Assembly: GCA_910585765.1 (NCBI GenBank)
Contig: CAJUES010000056.1
Coordinates: 1 to 22,860, forward strand
From: an uncultured Lachnospiraceae bacterium
GTDB taxonomy: Bacteria > Bacillota > Clostridia > Lachnospirales > Lachnospiraceae
DNA: 22,860 nt
Reading direction: 5' to 3'
A program made the translations under genes and the position numbers. A model generated the notes under the pieces. That model was given only the letters and a program-made list of their open reading frames with translations, did not search any database and was not told the DNA's origin. Below are positions 8,177-16,660 of this stretch, piece after piece. Positions within the stretch are counted from its first letter, which is position 1; each line of letters opens with the position of its first letter.

Positions 8177-8205
8177 TTGACGAAACAGATAAATAATACT
8201 ATAAT
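8177..8205 (+). promoter_or_regulatory. Sigma-A promoter of apt-rel
   Basis: TTGACG (8177-8182), a 17-base spacer, and TATAAT (8200-8205), an almost perfect housekeeping promoter. It lies in a very AT-rich stretch (about 8160-8300) between the lipoprotein gene and apt, leaving a 5' UTR of roughly 95 bases. No other structure was recognised in that UTR. Confidence 0.85.
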
Positions 8206-8305
8206 AGTGATATTCGAAAAATAAAATCTTTATAAATAATCTTTATATAAAATTATTTGTCTATGATTTAAAATGATTAAAATATAAAAGATTGGAGAAT
8301 ACTAT

Positions 8306-8830
8306 ATGAAAAATTTGGAAGCATACGTAAGATCAATACCTGATTTTCCGGAGCCGGGGATCATATTCCGCGATGTGACGAGTGTTCTGCAGGACGCGGA
8401 GGGTCTGCATCTTGCCATTGATACCATGCAGGATCTGGTAAAAGACTTGGAGTACGACGTTGTGGCGGGAGCTGAGTCCAGAGGATTTATTTTCGGGACA
8501 CCGATCGCATATAATAATCATAAGCCTTTTGTCCTGATCAGAAAGAAGGGGAAACTGCCCCGCGAGACAGTCTCTATCGATTATGATCTGGAGTACGGCA
8601 AGGCGACCATAGAGATGCACAGGGATTCGATCCAGCCAGGACAGAAGGTTCTTGTGGTGGACGATCTGATCGCTACAGGGGGCACGACGGAAGCGATGAT
8701 CAAGCTGATCGAGTCTCTCGGCGGAGAAGTGGTAGGGGTTGTCGTTTTGATGGAGCTTGCCGGATTGAAGGGCAGGGACAGGATTGCAGGTTACAGGCTT
8801 GACGCAGCGATCACCTACGAGGGAAAATAG
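8306..8830 (+). CDS. apt: Adenine phosphoribosyltransferase
   Basis: Salvages adenine with PRPP to give AMP in the cytoplasm. The 174-residue protein has the usual bacterial APRT length. It begins with the typical YVRSIPDFPEPGIIFRDVT segment, has the PRPP-binding motif VLVVDDLIATGGT (115-127), and the ESRGFIFG and RKKGKLPRET loops. The ATG follows TTGGAGAAT. Apt immediately upstream of rel is a common clostridial arrangement (often recJ-apt-rel); recJ is absent here, its place being taken by the lipoprotein gene and a fresh promoter. Confidence 0.96.
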   Translation: MKNLEAYVRSIPDFPEPGIIFRDVTSVLQDAEGLHLAIDTMQDLVKDLEYDVVAGAESRGFIFGTPIAYNNHKPFVLIRKKGKLPRETVSIDYDLEYGKATIEMHRDSIQPGQKVLVVDDLIATGGTTEAMIKLIESLGGEVVGVVVLMELAGLKGRDRIAGYRLDAAITYEGK

Positions 8831-8880
8831 GACCGGAGAATTTCATTTGACGATAATATGGATATGGCTGGTGATGCGAA

Positions 8881-11241
8881 GTGACAGATGAGAAGCAGAC
8901 AAGGACAGGCGAATACGAAGATTCCCTGATCATACAAGGAAGCAAGGCAAGACCGAAAAGGACTGATGAGCGCAAAATTGAATACATCAAGGAATTCCAA
9001 AGCCCCGATGAGTTGTATCAGGGGCTTATCCGGCGTGTGCACAAATATCATCCGTCTGACGATATTTCAATGATCGACAAGGCGTATGCGACGGCGTGCG
9101 AAGCGCACAAGGATCAGACGCGGAAATCGGGGGAACCCTACATCATCCATCCGCTGTGTGTGGCTATCATACTTGCAGATCTGGAGCTTGACAAGGAGAC
9201 GATCATCGCGGGGCTTTTGCACGATGTTGTCGAAGATACGATCATGACCAATGAGGAGCTCAAGGAGCAGTTTGGACCTGATGTCGAGCTGCTTGTCGAC
9301 GGTGTTACCAAACTGGAACAGCTGCAGTACACAGGAGATGCGACACCGGACCGGTTGACGAGCCGTGAGGAGCTGCAGGCAGAAAATCTGAGGAAGATGT
9401 TTCTTGCGATGGCAAAGGACATCCGGGTGATCCTGATCAAGCTCGCGGACCGTCTTCACAATATGAGGACGCTGAAATACAAGTCTCCCGAGAGTCAGAA
9501 GCGCATTGCGCGGGAGACGCTGGACATCTATTCGCCGCTGGCGGAGCGCCTCGGCATATCAAAGATCAAGATAGAGCTCGATGACCTCTCGCTGAAATAT
9601 CTGGAACCGGAGGCGTATTATGACTTGGTGGAGAAGATCGCGCTCAGAAAAGACGTGCGTGAGAAGTATGTGCAGGATATTGTCGATGAGGTTACGGAGC
9701 ATATCATCGACGCGGGGATCGACGCTCAGATCGACGGGCGGGTGAAGCATTTTTTCAGTATCTATAAAAAGATGAAGAACCAGGGAAAGACGATCGACCA
9801 GATCTATGATCTGTTTGCGGTGCGCATCATCGTCGATTCGGTCAAGGACTGCTATGCCGCGCTCGGCGTGATCCATGAGATGTATAAGCCGATGCCCGGC
9901 AGATTCAAGGATTACATTTCCATGCCAAAGGCAAATATGTACCAGTCGCTACACACGACGCTGATCGGTTCCACGGGCACGCCGTTCGAGATCCAGATCA
10001 GAACCTTTGAGATGCACAGGGTCGCAGAGTACGGTATTGCGGCGCACTGGAAATACAAGGAGGCAAGCGACGGGAAAGTGTCCACAGGCGGCGAGGATGA
10101 GAAGCTGACATGGCTCAGCCAGATCCTCGAGTGGCAGCAGGATATGTCTGACAACAAGGAGTTCATGAAACTTCTCAAGAGTGATCTTGACCTTTTCTCG
10201 GATCATGTGTACTGTTTTACGCCGGCGGGCGATGTCAAGAATCTCCCGGCGGGCTCGACGCCGATCGACTTTGCCTACAGTGTTCACAGCGCAGTCGGCA
10301 ACAAGATGATCGGTGCCAGGGTCAACGGCAAGCTCGTCACCATCGACTATCAGATCAGCAACGGTGACTGCATCGAGATCATGACTTCCCAGAACTCAAA
10401 GGGACCCAGCCGTGACTGGCTGAATATCGTAAAGTCGGCGCAGGCAAAGAACAAGATATCGCAGTGGTTCAAGAGCGAGTTCAAGGAAGAGAACATTATC
10501 AAGGGAAGAGAACTTCTTCAAAATTATTGCAAGTCAAAAAATATTAATATCATAGAGATCCTGAAGGCTGAGTTCCAGAAAGCCGTGATGCATAAGTACG
10601 GCTTTAATGATTGGGATGCGGTGCTTGCGGCGATCGGTCACGGTGCCCTCAAGGAGGGACAGGTCATCAACCGCATGCAGGAGCTGTACGCCAGGGCACA
10701 CAAGAAGCAGGAGACGGACGAGGAACTTCTGGCGGCGATACAGGAAAACAGCGCCAACAGGCAGATGAAACCCAAGAGCAAGACTGGCATCACGGTAAAG
10801 GGGATCCACGACGTGGCTGTGCGTTTTTCACGCTGCTGTGCGCCTGTTCCGGGCGATGAGATCGTCGGCTTTGTCACGCGCGGGCGGGGCGTTTCCATAC
10901 ACAGGACGGACTGTATCAATATCATGAGCCTGTCTGACATTGACCGCTCCAGACTGATCGATGCGGAGTGGCAGCCGGAGGCAGCGGCGGAACACAATGA
11001 GAAGTATCTGACAGAGATCGTGATCTACGCGCAGAACAGACATGGTCTGCTGGCAGATATCACCAAGGCGCTCTCGGAGAAAAATATTGATATCCGTTCC
11101 GTGAATACGAGGACGAACAAGCAGGATATCGCCACGATCGGAATGACTTTTGAGATCGGCTGCCGGGAAGAACTGCAGATGATCGTGGATAAACTGAAAA
11201 CGATAAAGAACGTGATCGATATTGAAAGGACGACAGGTTGA
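8881..11241 (+). CDS. rel: Bifunctional (p)ppGpp synthetase/hydrolase Rel
   Basis: Makes and degrades the stringent-response alarmone. Domains in order: HD hydrolase with His90 and His114-Asp115 in LLHDVVEDT; RelA/SpoT synthetase (about 270-410, including GRVKHFFSIYKKM and KANMYQSLHTT); TGS (about 440-500); zinc-finger-like segment with FSRCCAPVPGD (about 640-690); ACT/RRM (about 706-785). An intact HD box indicates a bifunctional long Rel. At 786 residues it is longer than classical Rel; His90 corresponds to His53 of the Streptococcus enzyme, so there is an extra N-terminal segment of about 37 charged residues. The GTG start has only a weak upstream GGTGAT, and no later in-frame start preserves the domain. 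Confidence 0.96.
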   Translation: MTDEKQTRTGEYEDSLIIQGSKARPKRTDERKIEYIKEFQSPDELYQGLIRRVHKYHPSDDISMIDKAYATACEAHKDQTRKSGEPYIIHPLCVAIILADLELDKETIIAGLLHDVVEDTIMTNEELKEQFGPDVELLVDGVTKLEQLQYTGDATPDRLTSREELQAENLRKMFLAMAKDIRVILIKLADRLHNMRTLKYKSPESQKRIARETLDIYSPLAERLGISKIKIELDDLSLKYLEPEAYYDLVEKIALRKDVREKYVQDIVDEVTEHIIDAGIDAQIDGRVKHFFSIYKKMKNQGKTIDQIYDLFAVRIIVDSVKDCYAALGVIHEMYKPMPGRFKDYISMPKANMYQSLHTTLIGSTGTPFEIQIRTFEMHRVAEYGIAAHWKYKEASDGKVSTGGEDEKLTWLSQILEWQQDMSDNKEFMKLLKSDLDLFSDHVYCFTPAGDVKNLPAGSTPIDFAYSVHSAVGNKMIGARVNGKLVTIDYQISNGDCIEIMTSQNSKGPSRDWLNIVKSAQAKNKISQWFKSEFKEENIIKGRELLQNYCKSKNINIIEILKAEFQKAVMHKYGFNDWDAVLAAIGHGALKEGQVINRMQELYARAHKKQETDEELLAAIQENSANRQMKPKSKTGITVKGIHDVAVRFSRCCAPVPGDEIVGFVTRGRGVSIHRTDCINIMSLSDIDRSRLIDAEWQPEAAAEHNEKYLTEIVIYAQNRHGLLADITKALSEKNIDIRSVNTRTNKQDIATIGMTFEIGCREELQMIVDKLKTIKNVIDIERTTG

Positions 11242-11242
11242 T

Positions 11243-11878
11243 ATGGCTGATTTGAAAGTAAAGAGAAGGGTACTGAGTGCCTGCCAGACAAATTGTTACT
11301 ATGTGTACAGAGAAGGGGCGGACGAGATCGTCATCATCGATCCGGGTGACAACGGTGAAGTGATTTACGACGATGTGAAAAGCCTTGGGTTTGAGAAGAT
11401 CGCAGGGATCCTGCTGACACATGGTCATGGAGATCACACAGGCGGCGCGCTGAAATTAAAGGAGCTCAGCGGTGCGAAAATCTATGCCCATGAGGACGAG
11501 GCGGAGATCTTAAAAGATCCAGAGAAAAATCTGTCCGGCTGGTTTGGCAAGGCATATGGGTTTGAGGCGGACGAGTATCTGCGGGATAAGCAGACTTTTT
11601 CCATGGCAGGAGTTACGTTTGAGGTACTTCACACGCCGGGGCACACAAAGGGCGGCTGCTGTTTTTATGATGTCGAGGATATGACCATGTTCTGCGGGGA
11701 CACGATCTTCAACGGTTCTGTCGGAAGGACGGACTTTTATTCGGGTTCCATGAGACAGCTCGGCGATTCGATCCGCGAACGGATCATGACGCTTCCCGAC
11801 GACGTGAAGCTCTATTCGGGTCACGGGGACGCAACGACAGTCGGATATGAGAGAAAGTACAATCCATGCCTGGGATAG
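11243..11878 (+). CDS. Metallo-beta-lactamase-fold hydrolase, glyoxalase II-like
   Basis: A 211-residue cytoplasmic enzyme with the complete di-metal site: His60, His62, Asp64 and His65 in THGHGDH, His134 in TPGHT, Asp153 in CGDTIF, and His194 in YSGHG. The arrangement resembles the small YcbL/GloB-related hydrolases, which act on thioesters such as hydroxyacylglutathione, but the C-terminal glutathione-binding domain of true glyoxalase II is missing, so the substrate is open. It starts one base after the rel stop codon, so translation is probably coupled. The rel-MBL-hemZ order recurs in clostridia as far as I know. Clostridia often lack glutathione, making another thiol or a different ester plausible. 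Confidence 0.88.
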   Translation: MADLKVKRRVLSACQTNCYYVYREGADEIVIIDPGDNGEVIYDDVKSLGFEKIAGILLTHGHGDHTGGALKLKELSGAKIYAHEDEAEILKDPEKNLSGWFGKAYGFEADEYLRDKQTFSMAGVTFEVLHTPGHTKGGCCFYDVEDMTMFCGDTIFNGSVGRTDFYSGSMRQLGDSIRERIMTLPDDVKLYSGHGDATTVGYERKYNPCLG

Positions 11879-11968
11879 GCGATGCCTGTTCCGGGCATGG
11901 ATTTACCTGTCCTTTGGGATAAGTGGGGCGCAGTGCCTGTCAGTCCCATGAAACGGGAGATCGGAAAT

Positions 11969-13414
11969 ATGATTAATGTTTATACGAACAAGGAGAATTA
12001 CCAGTATGACGTACATGCGCTGCTCAGATCGTTTTATCCGGAGCATGATGTGGGCGTGTACAATGAGTGTGAGTGGGATAGCCGGGAGGAGAGCGGCAGC
12101 TATGTCATCATACGGATCCTGGATGACAGAATGGAACTGACTCTGGCGGTCGATGAACCGAAAGAGTATGTCCACACCTACCAAAATGACACAGATGTCA
12201 TAAAAAAACAGAGCAAGCTCTCCCTGTATCATGACTTGTGCGACTACACGGGAAGGACGCTCCCGTGGGGAAATCTCACAGGTATCAGACCGACAAAGCT
12301 CACGATGGCAATGCTGGCGGAAGGGCTTGCGGACGACGAGATCATCGCGCAGATGAAGGCGGCACATGCGGTGAGTGATGAGAAGGCGCGGCTCAGCCTC
12401 GATATTTCCAGGCGGGAGAGACTGATCCTGGACAGCATACATTATGTGGACGGCTACAGCCTGTATATCGGCATTCCGTTCTGCCCCACGACGTGTCTGT
12501 ACTGCTCCTTTACCTCCTACCCGATCGCAGCGTGGCGCAAGCGGGTGCAGCTGTATCTGCAGGCGCTTTTTCGGGAAGTCGATTTTGTCGCAGAAGCCTA
12601 TCGAGACAGGGTATTGGACACCATCTATATCGGCGGTGGGACGCCCACGACGCTGGAGGCGGGCGAACTGGATCGTCTGCTGCAGCATATACACGACCGA
12701 TTTGATTTTGCGCAGGTCAAGGAGTTTACCGTGGAGGCGGGGCGCGCGGACAGCATCACGCCGGAAAAGCTTGATGTGCTGAAAAGGCATGGCGTGACGC
12801 GCATATCGGTCAACCCTCAGACCATGAACGATGAGACCTTGAAATACATAGGCAGGCATCACACGGTCGCACAGGTAAAAGAGGCGTTTCAGATGGCGAG
12901 AGCGGCGGGATTTGGCAACATCAACATGGACATCATCTTAGGTCTTCCAGGGGAGCTTGAGGCGGATGTACAGCACACGATCGATGAGATCAAAAAGCTC
13001 GGCCCCGACAGTCTGACAGTCCATTCGCTCGCCATCAAGCGCGCGTCAAAGCTCAGCCAGTGGATCGAGGAGAACGGTATCGGGACACTGCGCAACACGG
13101 ACGCCACGATGGAGATCGCACAGAAGGGCGCGTATGCGCTGGACATGAAGCCGTATTATCTCTACAGGCAGAAAAATATGTCCGGGAATCTTGAGAATGT
13201 CGGCTATGCGCGAGAGGGCAAATACGGCATTTACAATATCCTGATCAATGAGGAGGTGCAGACCATCATAGCGCTCGGCGCGGGCAGCATCTCAAAGAGG
13301 GTCTATCCCGACGGACGGATCGAGCGGAGCGAGAACATGAAGGATGTGGCACTCTATATCGAGAAGATTGACGAGATGATCGAGCGCAAGAGAAAGCTTT
13401 TGGAGGACGAATAA
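11969..13414 (+). CDS. hemZ: Radical SAM protein, HemZ-type coproporphyrinogen dehydrogenase family
   Basis: Member of the HemN/HemW/HemZ radical SAM superfamily. In 481 residues the N-terminal 165 are HemZ-specific and are followed by YIGIPFCPTTCLYC with the cluster cysteines Cys172, Cys176 and Cys179, then IGGGTPTTL and the TVEAGRAD segment. The PFCP loop with CX3CX2C is typical of this group. ATG 11969 is chosen because GGGAGA (11955-11960) lies eight bases upstream; an earlier in-frame ATG at 11949 has no good site. Classical HemN oxidises coproporphyrinogen III, but many HemZ/HemW proteins lack that activity, and no other haem gene is in the window, so the actual substrate is uncertain. 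Confidence 0.88.
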   Translation: MINVYTNKENYQYDVHALLRSFYPEHDVGVYNECEWDSREESGSYVIIRILDDRMELTLAVDEPKEYVHTYQNDTDVIKKQSKLSLYHDLCDYTGRTLPWGNLTGIRPTKLTMAMLAEGLADDEIIAQMKAAHAVSDEKARLSLDISRRERLILDSIHYVDGYSLYIGIPFCPTTCLYCSFTSYPIAAWRKRVQLYLQALFREVDFVAEAYRDRVLDTIYIGGGTPTTLEAGELDRLLQHIHDRFDFAQVKEFTVEAGRADSITPEKLDVLKRHGVTRISVNPQTMNDETLKYIGRHHTVAQVKEAFQMARAAGFGNINMDIILGLPGELEADVQHTIDEIKKLGPDSLTVHSLAIKRASKLSQWIEENGIGTLRNTDATMEIAQKGAYALDMKPYYLYRQKNMSGNLENVGYAREGKYGIYNILINEEVQTIIALGAGSISKRVYPDGRIERSENMKDVALYIEKIDEMIERKRKLLEDE

Positions 13415-13441
13415 ATTTGTGTGTGAGGAGGACTGGTAACT

Positions 13442-14854
13442 GTGAAAGTGCGATTTGTCGAGCCTGGAAACAGACCCTATAAGCCGACACCGCTGAACTA
13501 TTTTGTGTATGACCGATATATCCGGACGCCTTCCGTCGGATTGAACACACTGGCGACGATCGTGAAGGAGACTGTGCCGGACACTTTGATGTACAGTGAA
13601 TCCATATCCCGTCTGGTGATGGAGGATATTTTGGATGCGGACATCATTTTTATAGGTATCTTTACCTTTAACGCGGTGCGGGGATATCGGCTGGCGCGGT
13701 ACTTCCGAAAAAAGAGCAAGGCAGTTATCGTGATGGGCGGTCTCCACGCGTCCATGAATTACAGGGAAGCCGTGAAATACTGTGACTATGTTTTGCTGGG
13801 GGAGGGAGACGAGTCTGTCCTGGAGATGGTGGAGGCGGTGCGCAGCAAGGAGACACCTGCATTTCCAGGGGTGGTTTACCAGAAAAACGGTAAGCTGGTA
13901 CATACCGGGGAGCGGATGCCGCCGGAGCAGTTTGAGACGATACCGGATAAGGATCTCGTGTACCGGTACAGGAAGATGGCAGGGCACAACACGCTCTGGG
14001 GGCAGGTTCACGCATCCAGAGGATGTCCCCACAACTGTGACTACTGCGCCCTTGTGCGCCATTTCGGGAGACGGGTGAGGACGAGGACACCCGAAAATGT
14101 GCTGGAGGACATACGCAGGACGATCGCCTTTCAGGAGGAAGGCCACCACAGGCTGCTGAAGGCAGTGTGGATCACGGATGACAACTTCTTTGCAGACCGC
14201 GAATGGGCGATGGAGGTGCTGCAGAAGATCATTGACAGTGGGATCCGGTACCATTTCACGGTTCAGGCGAGATGGGAAGTGGGGCTGGACGATGAAATGC
14301 TGGTACTGCTCAAGAAGGCAGGCTTCGTGGAACTGGCGATGGGGATCGAGTTTATCGATGATGCGTCCTTTGCGCTGTATCACAAGAAGAGCAGCAAACA
14401 GAAGATCGTGGAATCCATACGCAACATACAGAGGCATGGACTGAGCGTCCGGGGTCTCTTTATATTGGGGGCGGATAACCACACGGTCGGCGTGGGGGAT
14501 CAGCTGGCTGATTTTGTGATCGAGAACCATATCAAGGGAGCACTGATCCAGTGTATGTATTTTGTGCCGGGCACGCCCGTCTATGAGAGCCACAAGGACC
14601 GGCTGCTGCACAAGGACTGGAGCAGGTACAACGGAAATGCGGTGCACATACCGGAAAAGATGACACCGTACGAGCTGCAGCTGGAGAATATCAGGGCGAG
14701 CAAAAAGATCTATTCCTTCCCCAGACTGGTTTATGCGCTGCTCCACGAGGATGCGCTGCACAAACTGATGTTCTTGGGAGAGTTTTTCTGGCATATGAGC
14801 ATACGGGCGGATCTGCGGAAAGAACTGCCGTATCTGGACAGGAGATCGACCTGA
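13442..14854 (+). CDS. B12-binding-domain radical SAM protein of unknown substrate
   Basis: A 470-residue protein with an N-terminal Rossmann-like cobalamin-binding domain (about 1-135; features DIIFIGIFTFN, VMGGLHAS and YVLLGEGDES) and a radical SAM core with CX3CX2C at Cys195, Cys199 and Cys202 (SRGCPHNCDYC). No DXHXXG motif is seen, as in many members of this class that bind cobalamin base-off without histidine or have lost it. The GTG start follows GAGGAGG. The C-terminal 100 residues have no family I can name. It starts 27 bases after hemZ. Such proteins methylate or rearrange unactivated carbon or modify lipids and cofactors; the reaction here cannot be read from sequence. Confidence 0.85.
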   Translation: MKVRFVEPGNRPYKPTPLNYFVYDRYIRTPSVGLNTLATIVKETVPDTLMYSESISRLVMEDILDADIIFIGIFTFNAVRGYRLARYFRKKSKAVIVMGGLHASMNYREAVKYCDYVLLGEGDESVLEMVEAVRSKETPAFPGVVYQKNGKLVHTGERMPPEQFETIPDKDLVYRYRKMAGHNTLWGQVHASRGCPHNCDYCALVRHFGRRVRTRTPENVLEDIRRTIAFQEEGHHRLLKAVWITDDNFFADREWAMEVLQKIIDSGIRYHFTVQARWEVGLDDEMLVLLKKAGFVELAMGIEFIDDASFALYHKKSSKQKIVESIRNIQRHGLSVRGLFILGADNHTVGVGDQLADFVIENHIKGALIQCMYFVPGTPVYESHKDRLLHKDWSRYNGNAVHIPEKMTPYELQLENIRASKKIYSFPRLVYALLHEDALHKLMFLGEFFWHMSIRADLRKELPYLDRRST

Positions 14855-14909
14855 TACATGACCGGTCAAAATAGTTTGAGATGATTTTTATCGGAGGGGG
14901 ATGGGAAAT

Positions 14910-14990
14910 ATGCTCTGCCATATGGTGATCGATCTGAGCAAGATACTCTGTACAAAGTCTGATGACAGGACGAAGCTTGTACAGAGGTAA
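14910..14990 (+). CDS. Possible small ORF, 26 residues
   Basis: A short open frame (start MLCHMVIDLSK) is preceded by a very strong purine site, GGAGGGGG at 14893-14900, with good spacing. Without comparison to relatives I cannot say that it is translated. Its second half contains a perfect 10-bp inverted repeat, CTCTGTACAA (14946-14955) and TTGTACAGAG (14977-14986), so the region may instead function as RNA. It lies in the 247-base gap between the radical SAM gene and the exporter. Confidence 0.25.
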   Translation: MLCHMVIDLSKILCTKSDDRTKLVQR

Positions 14991-14998
14991 AAAGGTAT

Positions 14999-15027
14999 AT
15001 ATCAACGTATGGATTGATATGGTTTTT
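14999..15027 (+). terminator. Weak candidate terminator before the MFS gene
   Basis: ATATCAA (14999-15005) pairs with TTGATAT (15014-15020), with GG then TTTTT (15023-15027) following. The stem is only seven mostly A-T pairs, so its strength is doubtful. It is the only candidate end for the apt-to-radical-SAM transcript. Confidence 0.3.
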
Positions 15028-15059
15028 CGTCCGACATTGGATTTTGTACATTTTTATTC

Positions 15060-15068
15060 TGATACAAT
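15060..15068 (+). promoter_or_regulatory. Possible extended -10 promoter of the MFS gene
   Basis: TGATACAAT (TG-N-TACAAT) fits an extended -10 element, 33 bases before the exporter start. The nearest -35-like hexamer TTGTAC (15044-15049) is too close at 13 bases and TTGGAT (15037-15042) too far at 20, so recognition would rest on the extended -10. Confidence 0.4.
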
Positions 15069-15101
15069 GAAGTCTGTATAGAGTAGAATGGAGTAAATTC
15101 A

Positions 15102-16397
15102 ATGGAAAACAAGAAAACAGAAAATAATTATAGAAAATATATCGTTTTGTGGCTGAGTCAGAGCGTATCCGTGCTTGGGAGCTCGATGACAGGATTTGCG
15201 CTGGTTCTGTGGGCGTATGGGCAGAGCCAGTCGGCAATGTCTGTCTCATTGATGTCCTTTTACAATTATGTGCCGTATATTCTCCTAAGTCTGTTTGTCG
15301 GTGGCTTTATAGACAGGCACAGGAAGAAGACGATCATGCTGGCGGCGGACAGCATCGCAGCGGTTGGCTCGCTGTGCGTTCTGGCGCTTTTGTCTGCGAA
15401 GCAGCTTTGCATAGGGCACATCTATATTGTCAACGGGATCGTCGGCGTGACGAGCGCTTTTCAACAGCCGGCATCCGCGGTGGCGACAGGAAGGCTTGTG
15501 CCGAAAGACAAAATATCAAATGTCAGCGGTTTGAATTCTTTTTCACAGAATTTGATCACGGTGTTCAGTCCGATGCTGGCAGCATTTTTCTTTGCGGTGG
15601 GCGGGCTTCCGCTGATATTGCTGATCGATCTGACAAGTTTTGTGCTGGCGTTTTTCGTTCTGCTGTGCTATATTTCCATACCGGAGCAAATCGAGCAAAA
15701 GAAGCACGGTTCCCCGTTTGCGGGAATCGCGCAGGGATTTGCGTTTTTGAGACAGGAAAAAGGGATCCTGTACATCATGATGACAATGGCGCTGATCAAT
15801 TTCTTTTCCAGACTGACATACGAAAATATCCTGTCGCCGATGATTCTCGCAAGGAGTGGCGGAGACAGTATGACGCTCGGTGCGGTAAATGCGTTCATGG
15901 GAATCGGCGGCATTGCCGGCGGTATCATCGTTTCTATAAAAAGGGAAAGCAGATGCAAAGCGACTGCGATCTATGTCTCAGCGGCGCTGTCGTTTCTGTT
16001 TGGAGACCTGATCATGGCAGTGGGGAAGAATGTATTCTGGTGGTCGTTTGCCGCAGCTGCGGCGAGTCTGCCGATTCCCTTTATCATGGCGAATCAGAAT
16101 GCGATCCTGTACAGAAAGATTCCGACAGCGATGCAGGGGCGCGTGTTTGCGGTGAGGAATGCGGTTCAGTACAGCACGATACCGGTCGGGATCATTCTCG
16201 GGGGATATCTGGCGGATCATGTGTTTGAGCCTTTTATGGGTTATGGCAGCGCCGCTGCCCATGCACTGGAAAAAATGGTGGGCAGCGGTGCCGGAAGCGG
16301 CATGGCGGCGATGTTCCTGTGCACCGGGATATGTGGGTTTGCGGTCAGTCTGCTATCCTGTTTCAACCGGGAGATAAACAAATTGAATGACTTTTAA
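15102..16397 (+). CDS. MFS transporter, MFS_3/efflux type
   Basis: A 431-residue integral membrane protein with about twelve hydrophobic segments. The loop after the second segment, GGFIDRHRKKTIML, is the typical motif A of drug:H+ antiporter-like MFS carriers (compare G-D-R-RK), and the segment VNGIVGVTSAFQQPA is characteristic of the MefA/EntS-like MFS_3 group. Members export macrolides, siderophores or other small molecules; nothing in the sequence fixes the substrate. The ATG follows GGAG at 15090-15093. It stands alone, with its own probable promoter and a promoter for the next operon starting nine bases after its stop codon. Confidence 0.9.
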   Translation: MENKKTENNYRKYIVLWLSQSVSVLGSSMTGFALVLWAYGQSQSAMSVSLMSFYNYVPYILLSLFVGGFIDRHRKKTIMLAADSIAAVGSLCVLALLSAKQLCIGHIYIVNGIVGVTSAFQQPASAVATGRLVPKDKISNVSGLNSFSQNLITVFSPMLAAFFFAVGGLPLILLIDLTSFVLAFFVLLCYISIPEQIEQKKHGSPFAGIAQGFAFLRQEKGILYIMMTMALINFFSRLTYENILSPMILARSGGDSMTLGAVNAFMGIGGIAGGIIVSIKRESRCKATAIYVSAALSFLFGDLIMAVGKNVFWWSFAAAAASLPIPFIMANQNAILYRKIPTAMQGRVFAVRNAVQYSTIPVGIILGGYLADHVFEPFMGYGSAAAHALEKMVGSGAGSGMAAMFLCTGICGFAVSLLSCFNREINKLNDF

Positions 16398-16405
16398 AAA
16401 TCCCC

Positions 16406-16434
16406 TTGCCAAATAATCCCGAATCATATATGAT
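16406..16434 (+). promoter_or_regulatory. Sigma-A promoter of the ZTP-riboswitch operon, with overlapping dyad
   Basis: TTGCCA (16406-16411), a 17-base spacer and TATGAT (16429-16434) place the transcript start near 16441, just before the first aptamer stem. A perfect inverted repeat TAATCCC (16414-16420)/GGGATTA (16435-16441), with an inner ATCATATATGAT palindrome, covers spacer, -10 and start site. It could be a repressor operator. Confidence 0.7.
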
Positions 16435-16442
16435 GGGATTAG

Positions 16443-16537
16443 ATACACGACTGGCGGAACAAGTATTGTGATGGCACAATGTGATGTAGGGAAACCTACG
16501 GGGAGTGTATGATATTTAGGAGCCGACCGCCTGGGCA
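16443..16537 (+). promoter_or_regulatory. ZTP (pfl) riboswitch aptamer
   Basis: The conserved CGACTGGCG stretch (16448-16456) and the 3' CCGACCGCCTGGGCA block (16523-16537) are hallmarks of the pfl motif. ATACAC (16443-16448) pairs with GTGTAT (16505-16510); inside are the hairpins ATTGTG-ATGG-CACAAT (16465-16480) and GTAGG-GAAA-CCTAC (16486-16499). The class binds ZTP/ZMP, derivatives of AICAR that accumulate when 10-formyl-THF is short. The downstream genes consume ZMP, so ligand binding would be expected to switch expression on. Confidence 0.93.
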
Positions 16538-16568
16538 GCATGATGTTTGTGCGCCCAGACGGTTTTTT
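16527..16568 (+). terminator. Riboswitch-controlled intrinsic terminator
   Basis: CCGCCTGGGC (16527-16536) pairs with GCCCAGACGG (16553-16562), with one C-A mismatch, followed by TTTTTT (16563-16568). The 5' arm is the conserved 3' part of the aptamer, so ZTP binding and terminator formation exclude each other. Confidence 0.92.
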
Positions 16569-16660
16569 ATGCGCACGGGAAATATGTCCCGTGTAAAGGG
16601 CGAATGTCGGCAAAGGCTGACGGGCGCATATATATTTTCAAAGACATAGGAGGTTTCAGG

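Noticed and set aside
11903..12862. 319-codon minus-strand open frame opposite hemZ
   Set aside because: Antisense shadow of a gene with clear motifs; no ribosome binding site and no recognisable domain.
13292..14869. 525-codon minus-strand open frame opposite the radical SAM gene
   Set aside because: The + strand encodes a full radical SAM protein with intact motifs; the antisense translation is rich in His, Arg, Pro and Leu with no domain, as expected from codon bias.
15149..16228. 359-codon + strand frame inside the MFS gene
   Set aside because: It is charged and lacks membrane segments, while the other frame gives a complete MFS protein with a good start.
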